The position numbers and the translations under genes are program-made. 64,000 nt of DNA. Origin: Prevotella sp. (GTDB lineage Bacteria > Bacteroidota > Bacteroidia > Bacteroidales > Bacteroidaceae). The notes beneath the pieces were generated by a model, which was given only the letters and a program-made list of their open reading frames with translations, had not been told where the DNA came from and did not search any database. Positions 52,380 through 60,829 of the stretch are shown here, piece after piece. Within the stretch, counting starts at the first letter, position 1; the number at the start of each line of letters is the position of its first letter. The stretch is taken from contig JAFTGB010000022.1 in the NCBI GenBank assembly GCA_017458125.1, positions 1 through 64,000 on the forward strand. Direction: 5' to 3'.

Positions 52380-53545
52380 TGGAACCGACATTTGTAGTGC
52401 GTGACGGGATGTTGGCTGACAAAGAATATGTTGAATGGCTGGCGGATGTTAAAACGCGTTTTCGCCAAAGCCAGATAAAAGCGTCTATTCGTGTCAACAC
52501 CGATATGCTCGAATTCTATTGGAGCATTGGCCGTGACTTAGTAGTCCTTCGTGCTGAAGAGCGCTGGGGGGCAGGAGTCGTTAAGCAGTTCGCTCTCGAT
52601 ATGCGCCAGGCGTTTCCTGATGCCACTGGCTTTTCACATACCAATGTGAAATATATGAAACAGTGGTATTCGTTTTATTTTAAGCAAATTACAAAAAGCC
52701 AACGAGCCGTTGGCCAAATTCATCCCCAAGTTGGGGGCGAATTTGGAAAGAAAGAAAAAAGCCACCAACTTGGTGACCAATTGGAACAAACAGTAAAAAG
52801 CCACCAGCTTGGTGGCCAATTGGAAATGCCGGAAATTTTTGGCTTTGTTCCATGGAGACATCACGTTGAAATCTTCTCCAAAAGCAAGTCACTTGAAGAA
52901 GCTCTGTTCTATATCAACAAGGTTGTCGAAGGAGGATGGACCCGCAGCTGGTTAGAAGAACAGATTAACGCAAAACTTTTTGAAGCGCAAGGCTCTGCTA
53001 TCACTAATTTCAAGCGGACTTTGCCTGCGCCACAAGGCATATTGGCAAAAGAGATATTGAAGGATCCCTATCACTTTGAATTCCTGTCCTTAAAGGAGAG
53101 GTATAGTGAGCATGACCTGGAAGATGCACTCGTTGCTAATGTTACACAGTTTTTGCTTGAATTGGGCAAAGGATTCTCATACGTTGGCAGACAAATGGAG
53201 CTTCAGATGCCCGGTGGACAAACTTTCTTCCCCGATTTGGTGTTTTATCACATACCGCAGCATCGTTACGTCATCATCGAACTCAAGACGGTTAAGTACG
53301 TACCCGAGTTTGCCGGTAAACTCAATTTCTATGTCACGGCAGCAGATAAGTTGCTTCGTGGAGAGGGTGATAATCCATCTGTCGGCTTGATTATATGTAA
53401 GTCAACGGACAAGACTGTTGTTGAGTGGTCATTACAGGACATTCAGAAACCTTTGGGTGTTGCCACCTATCAACTGCAAGAGGTGGTCGACCGCACGGTG
53501 GCTGAACTGGAACAAAGAAAGAAACAGAAGGAGGACGAAGGATGA
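52379..53545 (+). CDS. DUF1016 / YhcG-type PD-(D/E)XK nuclease
   Basis: The 388-residue protein has the N-terminal DUF1016 domain (RVNTDMLEFYWSIGRDLVVL) and a C-terminal PD-(D/E)XK nuclease (FFPDLVFYH then YVIIELK, residues about 280-305). Such genes are common between hsdM and hsdS in Bacteroidetes type I systems. Their role there is unknown to me. Residues about 108-150 form an insert, KSHQLGDQLEQTVKSHQLGG-like, encoded by four small palindromes (52698-52828), a segment that varies strongly between relatives. I chose ATG at 52379, which overlaps the hsdM stop. The in-frame ATG at 52343 is possible. The stop overlaps hsdS by 4 bp (ATGA). Confidence 0.88.
   Translation: MEPTFVVRDGMLADKEYVEWLADVKTRFRQSQIKASIRVNTDMLEFYWSIGRDLVVLRAEERWGAGVVKQFALDMRQAFPDATGFSHTNVKYMKQWYSFYFKQITKSQRAVGQIHPQVGGEFGKKEKSHQLGDQLEQTVKSHQLGGQLEMPEIFGFVPWRHHVEIFSKSKSLEEALFYINKVVEGGWTRSWLEEQINAKLFEAQGSAITNFKRTLPAPQGILAKEILKDPYHFEFLSLKERYSEHDLEDALVANVTQFLLELGKGFSYVGRQMELQMPGGQTFFPDLVFYHIPQHRYVIIELKTVKYVPEFAGKLNFYVTAADKLLRGEGDNPSVGLIICKSTDKTVVEWSLQDIQKPLGVATYQLQEVVDRTVAELEQRKKQKEDEG
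52698..52828 (+). repeat. Four coding hairpins inside the DUF1016 gene
   Basis: GCCAACG-AGC-CGTTGGC, CCCCAA-G-TTGGGG, GCCACCAACTTGGTGACC and GCCACCA-GCT-TGGTGGC follow one another. The last two are 39 bp apart and encode the repeated KSHQLG(D/G)QLE. The reading frame is maintained throughout. Confidence 0.85.
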
Positions 53546-54714
53546 GTGAGTGGAAAGTTTTAACAGCAGAAGAGTTCTGCGATTCCGTTAGAGATGGGAC
53601 ACATGATACTCCTAGGCAAGTTGAATGTGGGTATAAACTTGTTACTGCAAAACATATAAGCAATGGGCAAATAGATTTGTCTGATGCCTACTTAATCTCA
53701 GAAAGTGACTATCTAAAAATTAACGAACGTAGTAAAGTTGAAAGATGGGATGTACTAATGTCCATGATAGGCAATGGCCTTGGTAAAAGTGCAGTGGTCA
53801 AGGATAATCCACAATACGCAATTAAAAACCTTGCATTATTTAAGATTGGTGATGAGACAAGAGCAAAATGGTTACATTATTATCTTTCAAGTAATAAAGG
53901 TCAAGGTTTTATATATAATAGCTTACAAGGTTCTGGCCAGCCATTCATTTCACTCTCTTTGTTAAGAAAATTCCCGATACCAGTCCCTGATGATGAAAAG
54001 ATAATGAGAAAAGTTGTAGCCATCCTCTCTCGCTACGACTCTTTGATAGAGAACTATCAGAAGCAGATAAAGGTGATGGAGGAAGCGGCGCAGCGACTCT
54101 ATAAGGAATGGTTCGTTGACCTCCACTTCCCTGGCCACGAAAACACCAAGATCGTCGATGGTGTGCCAGAGGGGTGGGAATACAGAAAGATAGGTGATAT
54201 CGTCATTTATTACGATAAACAAAGAAAACCCCTATCTTCAATGCAAAGAATGAGCATGGAAAAAATATATCCATATTATGGTGCCGCTACGCTAATGGAT
54301 TATGTTGATAATTATTTGTTTGATGGTATTTATCTGCTTTTAGGAGAAGATGGAACCGTTATTACGCCTGATAAATTCCCCGTTCTACAATATGTGTGGG
54401 GAAAATTTTGGGTAAACAATCATGCTCACGTATTAAGAGGTAAAGAAGGGATTAGCACAGAGTTTTTATTCTCAATGTTTAAAGAGATGCCAATTGCAGA
54501 TGTCGTAACGGGAGCCGCTCAACCTAAAATTAGTCAAGGTAGACTTTCTGAAAAGAAAATACTAATACCCTCCTTAAAACTGATACAAAAATGGTCATCT
54601 ATAGCGAAACATTTTTTTGACAGGTTAAGAGTACTAAGCGAGCAAGTTCGCCTCCTCACCGAAGCTCGCGACCGCTTGCTTCCCAAGCTGATAAGTGGCG
54701 AGATAGCAGTATAA
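53542..54714 (+). CDS. hsdS: HsdS, type I restriction-modification specificity subunit
   Basis: The 390-residue protein sets the DNA sequence recognised by the complex. Two target-recognition domains (about residues 1-150 and 215-350) are separated by a conserved helical spacer, KVVAILSRYDSLIENYQKQI and onward. A second spacer at the C-terminus is RLLTEARDRLLPKLISGEIAV. The recognition domains are much more A+T-rich than the spacers, a mosaic expected when the domains are exchanged. The gene overlaps the DUF1016 stop by 4 bp and precedes fic by 26 bp. No second hsdS or recombinase gene lies next to it, so no shuffling system is visible here. Confidence 0.95.
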   Translation: MSEWKVLTAEEFCDSVRDGTHDTPRQVECGYKLVTAKHISNGQIDLSDAYLISESDYLKINERSKVERWDVLMSMIGNGLGKSAVVKDNPQYAIKNLALFKIGDETRAKWLHYYLSSNKGQGFIYNSLQGSGQPFISLSLLRKFPIPVPDDEKIMRKVVAILSRYDSLIENYQKQIKVMEEAAQRLYKEWFVDLHFPGHENTKIVDGVPEGWEYRKIGDIVIYYDKQRKPLSSMQRMSMEKIYPYYGAATLMDYVDNYLFDGIYLLLGEDGTVITPDKFPVLQYVWGKFWVNNHAHVLRGKEGISTEFLFSMFKEMPIADVVTGAAQPKISQGRLSEKKILIPSLKLIQKWSSIAKHFFDRLRVLSEQVRLLTEARDRLLPKLISGEIAV

Positions 54715-54740
54715 ACGAATAAAGATAAACAGAACGAGAT

Positions 54741-55778
54741 ATGTATATACCACCATTTACTGTAAGTGCTGAGGCCATCAATCTGATAGCAGAGATTTCC
54801 GCTCAGATAGAACGCTATGCTATCCGCTTGGAACAAGAAGACGGATTGCGACTACGTAAAATAAATCGTATTAAGACCATCCACTCCTCGCTGGCCATTG
54901 AAGGAAACACACTGAGTGAAAACCAGGTGCGCGACATCATTGATGGTAAGACGGTGGTGGCACCTATCAAGGAGATACAGGAGGTGAAGAATGCCATCAA
55001 GACCTACGAGATGTATCCTTCGCTTGATGCTTTCAAAGAGAAAGACCTTCTGAAAGCCCACGGCGTGATGATGCAGGCATTGGTGGACAATCCTGGTCAT
55101 TATCGACGTGGGGGTGTGGGCGTGTTTGGCGAGAAAGGATTAGTACATTTAGCACCTCCTGCCGATCGTGTGCCTATGCTGATGGGGGACCTTTTTGATT
55201 GGCTGAAGCATTCGAAAGACCATCTGCTGATTCGCAGCTGTGTGTTCCACTTTGAATTTGAGTTTATCCATCCGTTCATAGACGGCAATGGGAGAACAGG
55301 GCGTCTGTGGCAGTCACTCATACTGGGCAAACTGCATCCGCTATTCGAACATCTGCCTGTGGAGAATATGGTTTATGCCAACCAACAGGCTTACTATGAC
55401 GCCATCACCGCCAGCACCAACGCCGGGCAGTCGGGACCGTTCATAGACTTTATGCTCAATGAGATATACAAGACGCTGAAAGCGCATCAAGGAGAAGAAC
55501 TTGCTGTCAATATCAATAACCCTACAGAGAAGGAATTCGGTATAAAGTTCGGTGAAGAGTTCGGTATAAAGAATGGTATAAAGTTCGGTATAAATGAAAA
55601 AGCTCTGCTACTTATGCTCAACTCAAATCCTTCATCTACAGCCGCAGATGTAGCAAAGAAAATTGGAATTAGCTTGCGAGGAGCGGAAAAAATGATAAAA
55701 AGGCTAAAGGATGCTGGCGTTATTAGAAGGGAAGGAAGTAGAAAAAACGGACTTTGGATTATCAATAAAAACATCTGA
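54741..55778 (+). CDS. Fic-domain protein with autoinhibitory motif and C-terminal winged helix
   Basis: The 345-residue protein has the Fic motif HPFIDGNGRTGR starting at His177, the residues that catalyse AMP (or other nucleotide) transfer to a target. The N-terminal segment SLAIEGN (Ser50, Glu54, Gly55) matches the class II inhibitory motif (S/T)xxxE(G/N), whose Glu blocks the active site. Residues about 255-285 are a repetitive linker (FGIKFGEEFGIKNGIKFGIN), then a winged-helix domain (LMLNSNPSSTAADVAKKIGI). Fic genes inside type I operons are frequent in Bacteroidetes; what the target is, is unknown. It lies 26 bp after hsdS and 2 bp before hsdR, and is surely in the same operon. Confidence 0.92.
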   Translation: MYIPPFTVSAEAINLIAEISAQIERYAIRLEQEDGLRLRKINRIKTIHSSLAIEGNTLSENQVRDIIDGKTVVAPIKEIQEVKNAIKTYEMYPSLDAFKEKDLLKAHGVMMQALVDNPGHYRRGGVGVFGEKGLVHLAPPADRVPMLMGDLFDWLKHSKDHLLIRSCVFHFEFEFIHPFIDGNGRTGRLWQSLILGKLHPLFEHLPVENMVYANQQAYYDAITASTNAGQSGPFIDFMLNEIYKTLKAHQGEELAVNINNPTEKEFGIKFGEEFGIKNGIKFGINEKALLLMLNSNPSSTAADVAKKIGISLRGAEKMIKRLKDAGVIRREGSRKNGLWIINKNI

Positions 55779-55780
55779 TT

Positions 55781-58700
55781 ATGGCAAAGGACTATAGCGA
55801 AGACCAACTGATACAGCGGAGTGCAGCCGACTTGATGGAAAAAGAACTGGGCTGGACGAGCGTGTACGCTTTCGATAAGGAAGTGCTTGGCGTGAATGGT
55901 ACGTTGGGGCGCACGTCTTATCAAGAGGTGCTGCTGACGGGCCGTTTCCGCAAGGCGCTGAAGACGCTGAACCCGTGGCTGACGGACAAGCAGTTGCAGG
56001 AGTGTGTGGAACGCATGACGGAACACATGAGCTCGCAGACGCTGATGCAGATTAATGAGCAGAAATATCAGTACATCAAGGACGGTGTGCCCGTTACTCG
56101 CGTAAAGCCGAACGGCGAAACGGAAGAGGTGCGTGCCAAAGTGATAGACTTCGCTTCGCCCGAGAAGAACGACTTCCTATGTGTCCGCGAGCTATGGGTG
56201 TATGGTGCCTTGTATCGTCGCCGAGCCGACATCGTGGGCTTCGTGAATGGGTTGCCTTTGCTATTTATGGAGTTGAAGAACCACGACGTGGAAGTGGTGG
56301 ATGCCTTCAACAAGAACTATCGCGACTATCTTGATACGATACCGCAGCTGTTCTACCATAATGCATTCATCATGTTCAGCAACGGACTGGAGGCACGTGT
56401 GGGAACTATCGACTCGAAATGGGAGTTTTTCCACGAATGGAAACGACTGACGGAGGAAGATGCTGGCAACATCGAACTACCGACGATGCTAAGGGGTATC
56501 TGCCGGAAGGAGAACTTCCTGGACCTGCTGGAAAACTTCATCCTCTACGACCACAGCGGAGGCCGAACGGCTAAGATTCTGGCCCGTAACCACCAATACC
56601 TGGGTGTAAACCAAGCCGTGGAGATGTATCGCAACCGTCAGTATCTGAACGGAAAGCTGGGTGTGTTCTGGCATACACAAGGCTCAGGCAAGAGTTATTC
56701 CATGCTGTTCCTCTCACAGAAGATTCGCCGTAAGTTCGAAGGTTCACCAACTTTCCTCGTATTGACCGACCGCGACGAACTGAACAAGCAAATCAGCGAT
56801 ACATTTGAGAACTGCGGTTTGCTGGGCAATGTAAAGGCGAAAAAGTTCATCGCCAGCAGTGGCGAGGATTTGAAATCGAAGTTGAAAGGCAATCCGTCGT
56901 TCATCTTCTCGCTCATTCAGAAGTTCAACGACCCGAAGGCAGAGCCTATTTATCCCGACCACGACATCATCGTGATGAGCGACGAGGCGCACCGCACACA
57001 GAATGGCATCTTTGCTGATAACCTAATGCACTTGCTGCCGACAGCCCATCGCATTGGTTTTACAGGTACGCCGCTGCTATCTAACGATAACATCACGGCA
57101 CGTACATTCGGTGGCTACGTGAGTATCTATGACTTCAAACGGGCCGTGGAAGATAAGGCTACAGTGCCTCTCTATTATGAGAATCGTGGTGAGAAACTAC
57201 AAGACCTGAAGAATCCAGAAATCAACGACGAAATTGCAGCTGCGTTGGAACAAGCAGGCGAACTGGATGCTTCGCAACTGGCTAAGTTGGAACGAGAGTT
57301 TGCCAAGGAGGTGCATCTGCTGATGGCAGCCAAACGCTTGCGACTGATAGCCAAAGATTTTGTACATCATTACAGCGACCTGTGGACTTCAGGCAAGGCG
57401 ATGTTCGTATGTTATAATAAGGTGACGTGCGTCCGAATGTTCAACTATGTGCAGGAATACTGGCAGCGCGAAATCAAGGCATTGGAAGAAGCCATCGCCA
57501 AAAGCACTTCACAACAGGAGGCACAGGAGATGCAGCGCAAATTGGAATGGATGCGTGAGACAGACATGGCGGTCGTCGTTTCGCAAGAGCAGAACGAAAT
57601 ACAGACGTTCCAGAAGTGGGGACTCGACATCAAGCCACACCGTGAGCGGATGGAGAAAGAAGAACTGGACAAGGCTTTCAAGGCGGATGACTCGCGGCTG
57701 CGCGTGGTCTTCGTCTGCGCCATGTGGCTGACAGGCTTCGACGTAAAAACGCTCTCATGCCTCTATATCGACAAGCCCATGAAGGCACACACGCTGATGC
57801 AGACCATCGCCCGTGCCAATCGCGTGGCGGAAGGAAAGACAAACGGTCTGATCATCGACTATATCGGCATCGTGAAAGCCCTGCGCCAGGCATTGGCCGA
57901 TTATACAGCCAACCCGGAAGGTGGCGCAGGAGGCAGCGACCCAACCATCGACAAGAAGGAACTCATCAAGCATGTCATAGAGACGATAGCCGCTGCGGCG
58001 GCTTTCCTGAAAGAGCACGACTTTGAGTTGGATGACCTCATCAAAGCAGAGACTTTCGAAAAACTGTCGTTGCTGAAAAAGGCGGCCAACGCGATGTGCG
58101 AGACGGCTGAAATCAGGAAGTCATACTGCACGTTTGCCTCTACGCTGTTAAAACTTTGGAAATATCTCGACCGGGAGGACATCACTCCCGAAATGAAGCA
58201 ACAGAAGGATGCTATTGAAGCTATATACAAGGAGTTACAGCAGAAACGTAAACATGCCGACATCACAGATCTGAGCGTGACAATCAACGAAATCGTGAAT
58301 GAGCATCTGGAACTCGATGGCGAAGGGGCGATGGCTTCCGAGTCGCGACGTTTCGACATCAGCGGTATCGACTTTGAACTACTCCGTCGCGAGTTCGCCA
58401 AGAGCAAAGAGAAGAACCTCGTGCTGAAAGATATTCAGGACCTGCTGCAGGAGCGTATTGCCCGGATGCTTGCCGAGAATCCCTCACGTATCAACTTCTA
58501 CGAGAAGTATCAAGAGATTATTCACGACTACAACCAGGAGCAGAATCGTGCCACCATAGAGAAAACCTTCGAGGAACTGATGAAACTCTCTCACGACTTG
58601 ACCGAGGAAGAAAAACGCTACATTCGTGAAGGTTTTGAGAACGACGAACAGCTTTCGATGTATGATGTGCTGATGAAAGACAACCTTTCAAAGGAAGACA

Positions 58701-58927
58701 TCAAGAAACTGAAAGTTGTCGCCAAGGATTTACTGGAGAAGATAAAGGCCCAACTGGCCACGATGGATCATCCGTTCGACAAGCAAGAAACCAGAGCGTC
58801 CATCATCATCACCATTCGTGACATCCTCTGGAAGGAACTTCCCGAGAGCTATTCCGACGAAAGCATCAACTACTACCGCGATGCTGTATATAACTACGTC
58901 AGTCAGCACTATGGAAGTGTGGCATAA
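55781..58927 (+). CDS. hsdR: HsdR, type I restriction endonuclease subunit
   Basis: The 1048-residue subunit translocates and cuts unmethylated DNA. It has the N-terminal PD-(D/E)XK nuclease (RADIVGFVNGLPLLFMELKN, Glu164), a superfamily 2 helicase with Walker A HTQGSGKSYSML (about residues 298-308), DEAH at 401-404, and motifs GFTGTPLL and QTIARANRV. The C-terminal helical domain (from about 720) includes the acidic region for complex assembly. The length is normal. The start is ATG at 55781, 2 bp after fic. It ends the operon; a broken XRE gene lies downstream. Confidence 0.95.
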   Translation: MAKDYSEDQLIQRSAADLMEKELGWTSVYAFDKEVLGVNGTLGRTSYQEVLLTGRFRKALKTLNPWLTDKQLQECVERMTEHMSSQTLMQINEQKYQYIKDGVPVTRVKPNGETEEVRAKVIDFASPEKNDFLCVRELWVYGALYRRRADIVGFVNGLPLLFMELKNHDVEVVDAFNKNYRDYLDTIPQLFYHNAFIMFSNGLEARVGTIDSKWEFFHEWKRLTEEDAGNIELPTMLRGICRKENFLDLLENFILYDHSGGRTAKILARNHQYLGVNQAVEMYRNRQYLNGKLGVFWHTQGSGKSYSMLFLSQKIRRKFEGSPTFLVLTDRDELNKQISDTFENCGLLGNVKAKKFIASSGEDLKSKLKGNPSFIFSLIQKFNDPKAEPIYPDHDIIVMSDEAHRTQNGIFADNLMHLLPTAHRIGFTGTPLLSNDNITARTFGGYVSIYDFKRAVEDKATVPLYYENRGEKLQDLKNPEINDEIAAALEQAGELDASQLAKLEREFAKEVHLLMAAKRLRLIAKDFVHHYSDLWTSGKAMFVCYNKVTCVRMFNYVQEYWQREIKALEEAIAKSTSQQEAQEMQRKLEWMRETDMAVVVSQEQNEIQTFQKWGLDIKPHRERMEKEELDKAFKADDSRLRVVFVCAMWLTGFDVKTLSCLYIDKPMKAHTLMQTIARANRVAEGKTNGLIIDYIGIVKALRQALADYTANPEGGAGGSDPTIDKKELIKHVIETIAAAAAFLKEHDFELDDLIKAETFEKLSLLKKAANAMCETAEIRKSYCTFASTLLKLWKYLDREDITPEMKQQKDAIEAIYKELQQKRKHADITDLSVTINEIVNEHLELDGEGAMASESRRFDISGIDFELLRREFAKSKEKNLVLKDIQDLLQERIARMLAENPSRINFYEKYQEIIHDYNQEQNRATIEKTFEELMKLSHDLTEEEKRYIREGFENDEQLSMYDVLMKDNLSKEDIKKLKVVAKDLLEKIKAQLATMDHPFDKQETRASIIITIRDILWKELPESYSDESINYYRDAVYNYVSQHYGSVA

Positions 58928-59027
58928 GAACATGATTCAATATCCGCAGATTTTTTGATAACAAGAAAAATGTCATCACTTAATTCACTTTATTCTGACA
59001 AATCACTATTTTATCAAAATAAATTAG

Positions 59028-59035
59028 TAAATTTG
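59028..59035 (+). promoter_or_regulatory. -7 element of the truncated XRE gene
   Basis: TAAATTTG matches TAnnTTTG, 24 bp before the ATG at 59060. No clear -33 TTTG is present. Confidence 0.4.
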
Positions 59036-59059
59036 TCCCAGAATTTAATAAGTTAAAGA

Positions 59060-59215
59060 ATGGAGAATTTGAATCGACTAAAAGCGGTACTCGCTGATTC
59101 CGGTAAAACAAACAAGTGGCTTGCTGAACAGCTGGGCAAATTTTTAACCCTTTGCGTCGCAGAAGAAAGCTGTCTCTTGCTGAAAGAGAACGGCACGGTG
59201 AGGGAGATAACGTAG
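59060..59215 (+). pseudogene. Truncated XRE-type helix-turn-helix regulator
   Basis: A 51-codon reading begins MENLNRLKAVLADSGKTNKW-LAEQLGK. This is the start of the small XRE regulators that commonly follow type I hsdR in Bacteroidetes (which continue D-xx-TVSKWCTN). After residue 27 the sequence diverges to FLTLCVAEESC and ends at a TAG. Only the first helices of the DNA-binding domain remain. The breakpoint is probably the junction with the foreign DNA that carries the HU-HIG and TOTE remnants. Confidence 0.6.
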
Positions 59216-59318
59216 CCCACGAAAAAGAACAAACTTTGCAAAAGGGGAGAAGAAGCCTGCAAACAGGGGGGAAGGTACTGGGAAACAGGGAGAAAGGTAC
59301 GCTTAGGCTCGTTGCCAT

Positions 59319-59346
59319 CGCCCGCCCTCACAAATTAGGGCGGGCG
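59319..59346. other. Perfect 10-bp hairpin without T-run
   Basis: CGCCCGCCCT (59319-59328) and AGGGCGGGCG (59337-59346) form a very stable stem. Another, CCGTCCG...CGGACGG, lies at 59366-59391. They sit in the 59.2-59.4 kb gap between the broken XRE gene and the end of the HU-HIG gene, and could act as a terminator for the latter. Confidence 0.6.
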
Positions 59347-59404
59347 CCCTTACGTCTTGGAGCACCCGTCCGTTTATGCTGGAGCGGACGGCAGAATCCG
59401 ACTT

Positions 59405-60040
59405 TTATTCCTTGGCTTTGTCTTTCTTTGGGAAGTAGAGCCAGCGGCGGCTTTCACGCACCTTCCACAGGCGTGGATGCTCGCCCTGACAGAGACTGTC
59501 GAGATAAGCCTTGGCGGAGTCACGTTTCAGGCCGCTGTAAATCATAAACTCTGGGATGGTGGTGTAGCCCAGTCGCATGCTGCGACGCAGGGCCTCGTCC
59601 ATCGCCTGCTGGTCGTGCATCTGGCTGTTGCCCACTGGCTCCTGGCTCTTGCGATAGCCTTCGCGGTTCTGGCCGCCTTCCTTGACAAACTCCTTGGAGG
59701 GGATGAACTCGATGCCGGCATACCTCACGTCGCGGCCATGAATGGTCTTGGGGTCGGTGTGCTCGCCCATGAGTTTCAGTTTCGGAGCAAACGAGCCGAG
59801 GGGTGTCTCTACGCGATAGCCGTCGGAGAGCCAGAGTCCGACAACCTCCATCACTACGTCCATCACCTGCTGTAGTTCTCCCGTGCGAAGGCCCCAATAT
59901 TTGTTGCAGAACGTCTCCAAATCCTTGAAGCTCTTCTTGCGGCCCTTGGCCGGGCGAACGTAGAGTAATGGCTTGCCGTCTTCGCCCTTGGTGGGGCGCG
60001 GATGAATCTCAAATTCTATTCCGTCGGTCTTGCGTGGCAT
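59405..60040 (-). CDS. HU-HIG family DNA-binding protein (HU-like domain plus winged helix)
   Basis: The 211-residue protein has an N-terminal HU-like domain (DGIEFEIHPRPTKGEDGKPL, LETFCNKYWGLRTGELQQVM, GYRVETPLGSFAPKLKLMGE), the pattern of the Bacteroidetes-specific HU-HIG family, and a C-terminal winged-helix domain (TTIPEFMIYSGLKRDSAKAY then WLYFPKK). A middle linker has GGQNREGYRKSQEP. Such HU fusions are predicted to bind DNA and are often in mobile or polysaccharide regions; a specific role is unknown. The start is ATG at 60040, and its 5' end overlaps the end of a TOTE remnant on the same strand by 25 bp. A TAATTTTG element lies upstream. Confidence 0.75.
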   Translation of the reverse strand: MPRKTDGIEFEIHPRPTKGEDGKPLLYVRPAKGRKKSFKDLETFCNKYWGLRTGELQQVMDVVMEVVGLWLSDGYRVETPLGSFAPKLKLMGEHTDPKTIHGRDVRYAGIEFIPSKEFVKEGGQNREGYRKSQEPVGNSQMHDQQAMDEALRRSMRLGYTTIPEFMIYSGLKRDSAKAYLDSLCQGEHPRLWKVRESRRWLYFPKKDKAKE

Positions 60041-60372
60041 AACGTATTCCTATTTTGATGCAAAATTACTGATTTTTCTTGGATTCTGCTCGTCAAAACC
60101 CAATAAACAGAAGAAATTAACACTTTATCAAACTCTCGATGCAATCGTCCTGCGTATTGGGCCACGATGCCTTTCCATGCAACGGGCGATACAAGGAAAA
60201 GCGTATCATGACGTGCGTAGTCGAACCCTTCGCCCACATACCCCAGCCTCCGAGCTTTGACGGCTAATACAGGAGCCTCAAAGAAAATCCACACATGGGC
60301 ACCATTGCCAGAACGCGAGCGTTCTATAGAACAAGGAACGCCCCCGCTCGGCTTTGCCGCTTGCCTTAGCAA
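60016..60372 (-). pseudogene. TOTE conflict-system primase-helicase remnant, internally deleted
   Basis: A continuous 118-codon reading contains GVPCSIERSRSGNGAHVWIF-F and ARRLG, hallmarks of the archaeo-eukaryotic primase domain of TOTE conflict systems. It is joined directly to YVGEGFDYARHDTLFLVSPV and QYAGRLHREFDK, the C-terminal motifs of the superfamily 2 helicase domain of the same protein family. In an intact protein these two segments are several hundred residues apart, so the gene seems to have lost its middle in one in-frame deletion. After REFDK the reading is nonsense until a stop. TOTE systems combine a primase, helicase and other modules against invading elements; this copy cannot work. 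The N-terminal part of the primase is also lost. Confidence 0.75.
60061..60068 (-). promoter_or_regulatory. -7 element of the HU-HIG gene
   Basis: The minus strand reads TAATTTTG, 21 bp before the ATG at 60040. It lies inside the decayed TOTE gene, so the HU-HIG gene has its own promoter. Confidence 0.5.
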
Positions 60373-60518
60373 GAACTCTTGCAGACATCAACAAAGGCTA
60401 CTACGTCTTCCTGATAGATTCGTTCAAGAAGTCGTTGGCGCTCTGTTATCCATTCTTGATAACTCCCGAAAGACATCCTGCCTATTTTATCATTTTACTG
60501 CATCATTTCTGGGAATCC

Positions 60519-60824
60519 TTACTTCTTTTCCAGCCACTTATGCAAAAGATAGTCATTGATCTTGTAAGTGACATTACGCCTTTTGTCTCCAACTCTACTG
60601 ATGATTCCCTGTTTCTCTAACCTGAACAGACCAGAAGCAGTATTTGCAGCAGTTAGACCCGACAGGCGTTGTACCTCTGCAGAAGATGCAGTTTCTCCGG
60701 CTTGTGCTAAACCAAAGGCTCCCTTCTTTCGTCTTTCCAGCAGATTGTCATAAAGAATCTGTTGAGCTTTGATTCTATTAGGGAGGTGATTGTAGTTCCT
60801 GCTGGGATACGTATCACTTTTCGC
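60519..60824 (-). pseudogene. C-terminal remnant of an ATP-binding protein with winged helix
   Basis: The minus strand encodes NRIKAQQILYDNLLERRKKG, then AGETASSAEVQRLSGLTAAN, ASGLFRLEKQGIISRVGDKR and YKINDYLLHKWLEKK, stop. No start codon is present and the frame is closed by a stop at 60825-60827. This looks like the C-terminal winged-helix end of AAA ATPases of the type found in Bacteroidetes (ending in DPFL-x-WL), whose N-terminal ATPase part is missing. The missing end is towards the tRNA-Met fragment, so it was probably lost when that region was rebuilt by integration or deletion. Assignment is by pattern only. Confidence 0.45.
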
Positions 60825-60829
60825 TCAAA

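Noticed and set aside
53542-54714. Shufflon-type phase variation of hsdS
   Set aside because: There is only one complete hsdS, no partial hsdS copies, no inverted repeats in it and no recombinase next to it.
60366-60476. 36-residue reading (MSFGSYQEWITERQRLLERI...) on the minus strand between the two remnants
   Set aside because: It has no recognisable domain, overlaps the TOTE remnant and lies in decayed DNA; it could be another gene fragment, but I cannot support a gene.
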